8,275 bases of DNA from Methanosarcinaceae archaeon (lineage in GTDB: Archaea > Halobacteriota > Methanosarcinia > Methanosarcinales > Methanosarcinaceae), in assembly GCA_028690255.1 (NCBI GenBank), contig JAQVBP010000054.1, positions 1-8,275 of the forward strand, written 5' to 3'. Under the pieces are notes generated by a model, which saw only the letters and a program-made list of their open reading frames with translations, ran no database searches and was not told the origin of the DNA. Position 1 is the stretch's first letter; every line of letters starts with the position of its first letter. This document shows, one piece after another, positions 6,208-8,275 of this stretch. A program made the translations under genes and the position numbers.

Positions 6208-7718
6208 TATATTTCATTTGCAGCCTTAAGAATTGCGGGAATTTTTTCAAGCACGTCCGTTGCAAGCAGGCCGTATCCGAACTCCCGAAAAGCCAGGTCT
6301 CCGGCTTCCCCGTTGATATAGGCCGCACATGAAGCCGCTAAAAATGCGGGGTTCAGGGCAAAAAGAGCTCCCGTAAGCCCTGCAAGGACATCGCCTGTTC
6401 CCCCGACCGTCATCCCGGCGTTTCCGGTCCTGTTCAGAAGGGTCTGTTCGCCGTCCGAGATTATGTCGGTCTTTCCTTTAAGCAGGGTTACGACTCCATT
6501 CTTTTCCGAAAATTCCCGGACAGCTTTTATGCGCAGGCTTTCTTCAGAAGAAATTGGGAAGGCCTTTTCCCCTAGCAGCCTTTCAAACTCCCCGGCGTGC
6601 GGGGTCAGGACCAGTTCACAGTTGCATGCTAGCGTTTGCAGGAATGCGGGGGAAAGGGCCGAGAGGGCCTCGGCATCCAGGACAGCTTTTCTTGCGAAGG
6701 GCAGGAGTTTTCTTACGGTCTCAAGGCTTTTCCGGGCTTTTCCAAGCCCCATCCCGAGCACGAGCACGTCATGGCTTCCGACAAGTTCCCTCAGGAGAGG
6801 CAGGTCTTCGGGGCAGAGGGTTTCTGAGGAAAGTTTCCGGACTATAAGGTTGGGGGAAAAGGATGCCACGGTATCGGATACGGACTTCGGCACAGCCGCA
6901 GTTACCAGGTCTGCCCCGGCCCGGTAAGCCGCAAGGGCCGCAAGAGCCGGAGCTCCCGAATAGGGGCCTCCCCCCAGGACAAGGACTTTTCCTGCTGCTC
7001 CTTTATGGCTGTCCGTCCTCCGCCTGTAAAGGACCTGCAGATCCCCGGGACCTACAAAGGTTTCTGCGGCCGCACAGATCCCGATATCGGCCACCTGCAC
7101 GTCTCCAGTAAATTCTTTTGCTTTTTCTCCCGTAAGCCCTGTTTTCAGGCAGTGGAAAGTAAGCGTAAGGTCAGCCCGGATAGCTTTATCGAAATTGTCC
7201 CCGTCAGGATCAAGCCCTGAAGGGATGTCCACGGAAAGCACGGGTTTTCCCATATTTCCTTCTTCGTTTATCAGGTCGATTGCCTTTGATTCGGGTTCCC
7301 TTATTTTTCCTTTTACTCCGGTCCCAAAAATCGCATCCACCAGAAAATCCGCCTCTGAAAACCAGCTGCATTCCGAAAGTTCGGAAGAGTCCCTGAGCTC
7401 AAGGGTCCGGACTCCGGAAAACTCCAGCAGCCTGAAGTTATGCCCGGCTTCTTCGGTCCGGATTTCCGGGGCTTTTCCCAGCAGAAGAACCCTCACTTCA
7501 TATGCCGGAATGCCGGCCAGGTGCCGGGCCGCAACAAATGCGTCCCCGCCGTTATTTCCCCTTCCGGCAACAAAAAGCACCTGCCCGCTTTCAAGCCTTT
7601 CCCTGACAGAGCGCGCGATCGCGCCTCCTGCGTTTTCCATAAGTTGCAAAGGGAGGAGCCCTAAATGCGCACAGTTCTTGTCCACAGTCCTCATCCTTGA
7701 AGAACTTATATACTTCAT
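6207..7718 (-). CDS. nnr: Bifunctional NAD(P)H-hydrate epimerase / ADP-dependent dehydratase
   Basis: Repairs hydrated NADH and NADPH: the N-terminal epimerase interconverts the R and S forms, and the C-terminal dehydratase uses ADP to restore the S form. The 503-residue length is typical of the fused enzyme. Epimerase part (about 1-220): LQLMENAGG (24-32), VAGRGNNGGDAFVAARHL (50-67), VDAIFGTG (127-134) and VDIPSGLDPDG (163-173). Dehydratase part (about 235-503, ribokinase-like): HKGAAGKVLVLGGGPYSGAP (238-257), VLVLGMGLGK (318-327), VLDAEAL (346-352), LTPHAGEFERLLG (371-383), LLKGKTDII (412-420) and NAGMTVGGTGDVLAG (433-447) with the catalytic GTGD. The start ATG at 7718 gives the expected N-terminus (MKYISSSRMRTVDKN). 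Its ribosome binding site is weak (AAGGGA about 9 nt upstream). A probable TATA box and three operator-like repeats lie upstream. Confidence 0.96.
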   Translation of the reverse strand: MKYISSSRMRTVDKNCAHLGLLPLQLMENAGGAIARSVRERLESGQVLFVAGRGNNGGDAFVAARHLAGIPAYEVRVLLLGKAPEIRTEEAGHNFRLLEFSGVRTLELRDSSELSECSWFSEADFLVDAIFGTGVKGKIREPESKAIDLINEEGNMGKPVLSVDIPSGLDPDGDNFDKAIRADLTLTFHCLKTGLTGEKAKEFTGDVQVADIGICAAAETFVGPGDLQVLYRRRTDSHKGAAGKVLVLGGGPYSGAPALAALAAYRAGADLVTAAVPKSVSDTVASFSPNLIVRKLSSETLCPEDLPLLRELVGSHDVLVLGMGLGKARKSLETVRKLLPFARKAVLDAEALSALSPAFLQTLACNCELVLTPHAGEFERLLGEKAFPISSEESLRIKAVREFSEKNGVVTLLKGKTDIISDGEQTLLNRTGNAGMTVGGTGDVLAGLTGALFALNPAFLAASCAAYINGEAGDLAFREFGYGLLATDVLEKIPAILKAANEI

Positions 7719-7781
7719 AAAATTACATCCCTTTCCTATCAGGTTGAATATTTTCAGATAAATTAATATCCCATACGTCCC

Positions 7782-7789
7782 ATTTTAAA
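7782..7789 (-). promoter_or_regulatory. nnr: Probable TATA box of nnr
   Basis: The minus strand reads TTTAAAAT. A start site near 7757 would leave a leader of about 40 nt. A second AT-rich candidate (GATATTAATTTATC) lies nearer the gene at about 7759-7772. The 29-bp repeats begin two bases upstream of this box. Confidence 0.45.
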
Positions 7790-7790
7790 T

Positions 7791-7869
7791 GAAAGTTCAA
7801 TATGTACTTTTATTGGTATGAAAGTGCAATGTGAACTTTTATTGGTATGAAAGTGCAATGTGAACTTTC
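7791..7869. repeat. Three 29-bp repeats, each carrying a dyad: probable operator array
   Basis: Copies start at 7791, 7820 and 7849. Each begins with a 21-bp interrupted palindrome of the form GAAAGTKCA-N3-TGWACTTTY, and the first two are followed by ATTGGTAT. The third dyad is GAAAGTGCA, ATG, TGAACTTTC. The spacing is exactly 29 bp. Three equal dyads next to a TATA box are the arrangement expected for cooperative binding by a dimeric regulator, most simply of nnr. No regulator gene is in the window. Confidence 0.6.
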
Positions 7870-8140
7870 ATTTTTTGTGCATGTTATTCAAAGAGTATCA
7901 TGTTCGTTTTTTAGAGATTTAGATTTTGTAAGAAATCCGGAATAATTTCTTAAATGCAGGCCTGTTATATACAGGAACTTATCCCATATATTAATACATT
8001 AAGCATAAACTATATACATAACTCCAAATATCAGACATGCAAAGATAGAACCAGTCAACTACCCCATGCGAAACAAAGGAGCTTTCTGCCTATCACATGT
8101 GAAAGAGTGCGGACATAGACAAAGGAAGCATTTAAAGCAA
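7870..8140. other. AT-rich intergenic stretch with small palindromes and no clear gene
   Basis: No convincing protein or RNA gene is seen here. Two small dyads are present: AGAAAT/ATTTCT at 7931-7950, and CCTGT-TATAT-ACAGG at 7961-7975, which overlaps CAGGCCTG at 7957-7964. A plus-strand TATA-like element lies near 8010-8018. The far right part enters a weak reading frame described separately. Confidence 0.5.
8010..8018 (+). promoter_or_regulatory. Possible TATA box reading toward the right-edge repeat array
   Basis: CTATATACAT resembles an archaeal TATA box. Transcription would start near 8040, about 25 nt before the ATG at 8066, and run into the tandem array. AT-rich surroundings make chance matches common. 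Confidence 0.35.
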
Positions 8141-8182
8141 TCAGTGTTTGGACAAAGAGAAGGTATGTTTTCAAGGCAATAA
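8066..8182 (+). CDS. Doubtful 38-residue reading frame leading into the 21-bp array
   Basis: ATG at 8066 opens MRNKGAFCLSHVKECGHRQR, then KHLKQSVFGQREGMFSRQ and TAA at 8180-8182. Its last 14 codons are two degenerate copies of the seven-residue repeat that continues in the same frame after the TAA. The stop occupies the place of the Lys AAA codon of later copies, one base different. No ribosome binding site precedes the ATG. It could be a short gene, the broken 5' end of a longer repeat protein, or noncoding. The TAA is not the pyrrolysine codon UAG, so read-through has no known basis. Confidence 0.2.
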   Translation: MRNKGAFCLSHVKECGHRQRKHLKQSVFGQREGMFSRQ

Positions 8183-8275
8183 GTTATGTTTGCACAACAA
8201 AAAGATATGTTTGCGCAACAAAAAGTTATGTTTGCACAACAAAAAGATATGTTTGCGCAACAAAAAGTTATGTTT
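8141..8275 (+). repeat. 21-bp tandem array with alternating A/B copies (42-bp period), runs off the window
   Basis: Four complete copies (from 8183, 8204, 8225, 8246) and part of a fifth (8267) alternate strictly. Type A reads GTTATGTTTGCACAAC then A-rich; type B reads GATATGTTTGCGCAAC then A-rich. They differ at two positions only, and same-type copies are identical. Degenerate copies precede them at 8162 and, more weakly, 8141, so the array decays leftward and is uniform to the right. Type B contains the palindrome TTGCGCAA. All three plus-strand frames and two minus-strand frames are free of stops across the uniform part. Confidence 0.9.
8186..8275 (+). CDS. Possible start of a heptad-repeat protein, cut by window edge
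   Basis: From ATG at 8186 the plus frame stays open for 30 codons to the edge and encodes MFAQQKD and MFAQQKV in alternation. This is the frame kept by the degenerate upstream copies (SVFGQRE, GMFSRQ-stop). AGG 9 nt upstream is a weak ribosome binding site. Because a 21-bp repeat without stops leaves most frames open automatically, openness alone is poor evidence for coding. Nothing in it is recognisable as a known family. Confidence 0.22.
   Translation, partial: MFAQQKDMFAQQKVMFAQQKDMFAQQKVMF

Noticed and set aside
7791..7869. CRISPR array
   Set aside because: The 29-bp period has no unique spacers: the repeats abut directly and each contains a dyad, which fits operator sites instead.
8037..8066. 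Leaderless frame from ATG 8037 with UAG read as pyrrolysine
   Set aside because: The UAG is the fourth codon, and the frame ends soon after with no recognisable product or supporting element.
8141..8275. CRISPR or replication-origin call for the 21-bp array
   Set aside because: There are no spacers, and no replication initiator gene or origin recognition box is visible nearby. The iteron-like look alone is not enough.

Overview
The window most likely comes from a methanogenic archaeon of the Methanosarcina group. The evidence is a NosD-type beta-helix/PKD surface protein with a PGF-pre-PGF-like domain, a short archaeal-type PRPP synthetase, archaeal TATA boxes, GGAGG/GGTGA ribosome binding sites, and AT-rich intergenic DNA between moderately GC-rich genes. 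No tRNA, rRNA, CRISPR array, transposase or phage gene is visible.

Layout. Positions 1-3463 (minus strand) hold most of one very large secreted protein whose C-terminus lies outside the window: signal peptide, beta-helix with three tandem ~130-residue units, NosD-type closing segment, PKD domain, Ig-like domain, PGF-pre-PGF-like domain and the start of another Ig-like domain. A divergent promoter region (3464-3698) separates it from a macro-domain protein on the plus strand (3699-4226), which seems to lack a standard start codon. This gene converges on prs (4288-5139, minus). The 61-bp gap carries an exact 25-bp direct repeat that gives prs two oligo-T tracts. Further right, all on the minus strand, are moaC (5318-5791), a 61-residue protein of unknown function (5879-6064) and a fused NAD(P)H-hydrate repair enzyme (6207-7718).

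From 7719 to the right edge there is no convincing ordinary gene. Just upstream of the presumed nnr TATA box lie three 29-bp repeats, each with a dyad, which look like an operator array. At the right edge a 21-bp tandem repeat with an alternating ABAB (42-bp) order starts from degenerate copies and runs off the window. It keeps an open plus-strand frame encoding seven-residue repeats, interrupted once by TAA.

How the genes fit together. MoaC serves molybdopterin synthesis, Prs makes PRPP for nucleotides and NAD, Nnr repairs hydrated NAD(P)H, and the macro protein probably acts on ADP-ribose derivatives. This is a loose nucleotide-cofactor theme and not a proven operon; the gaps between the minus-strand genes are 87-178 bp and prs has its own promoter. 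The points most worth following up are the 21/42-bp array, the triple operator, and the ACG start of the macro gene.
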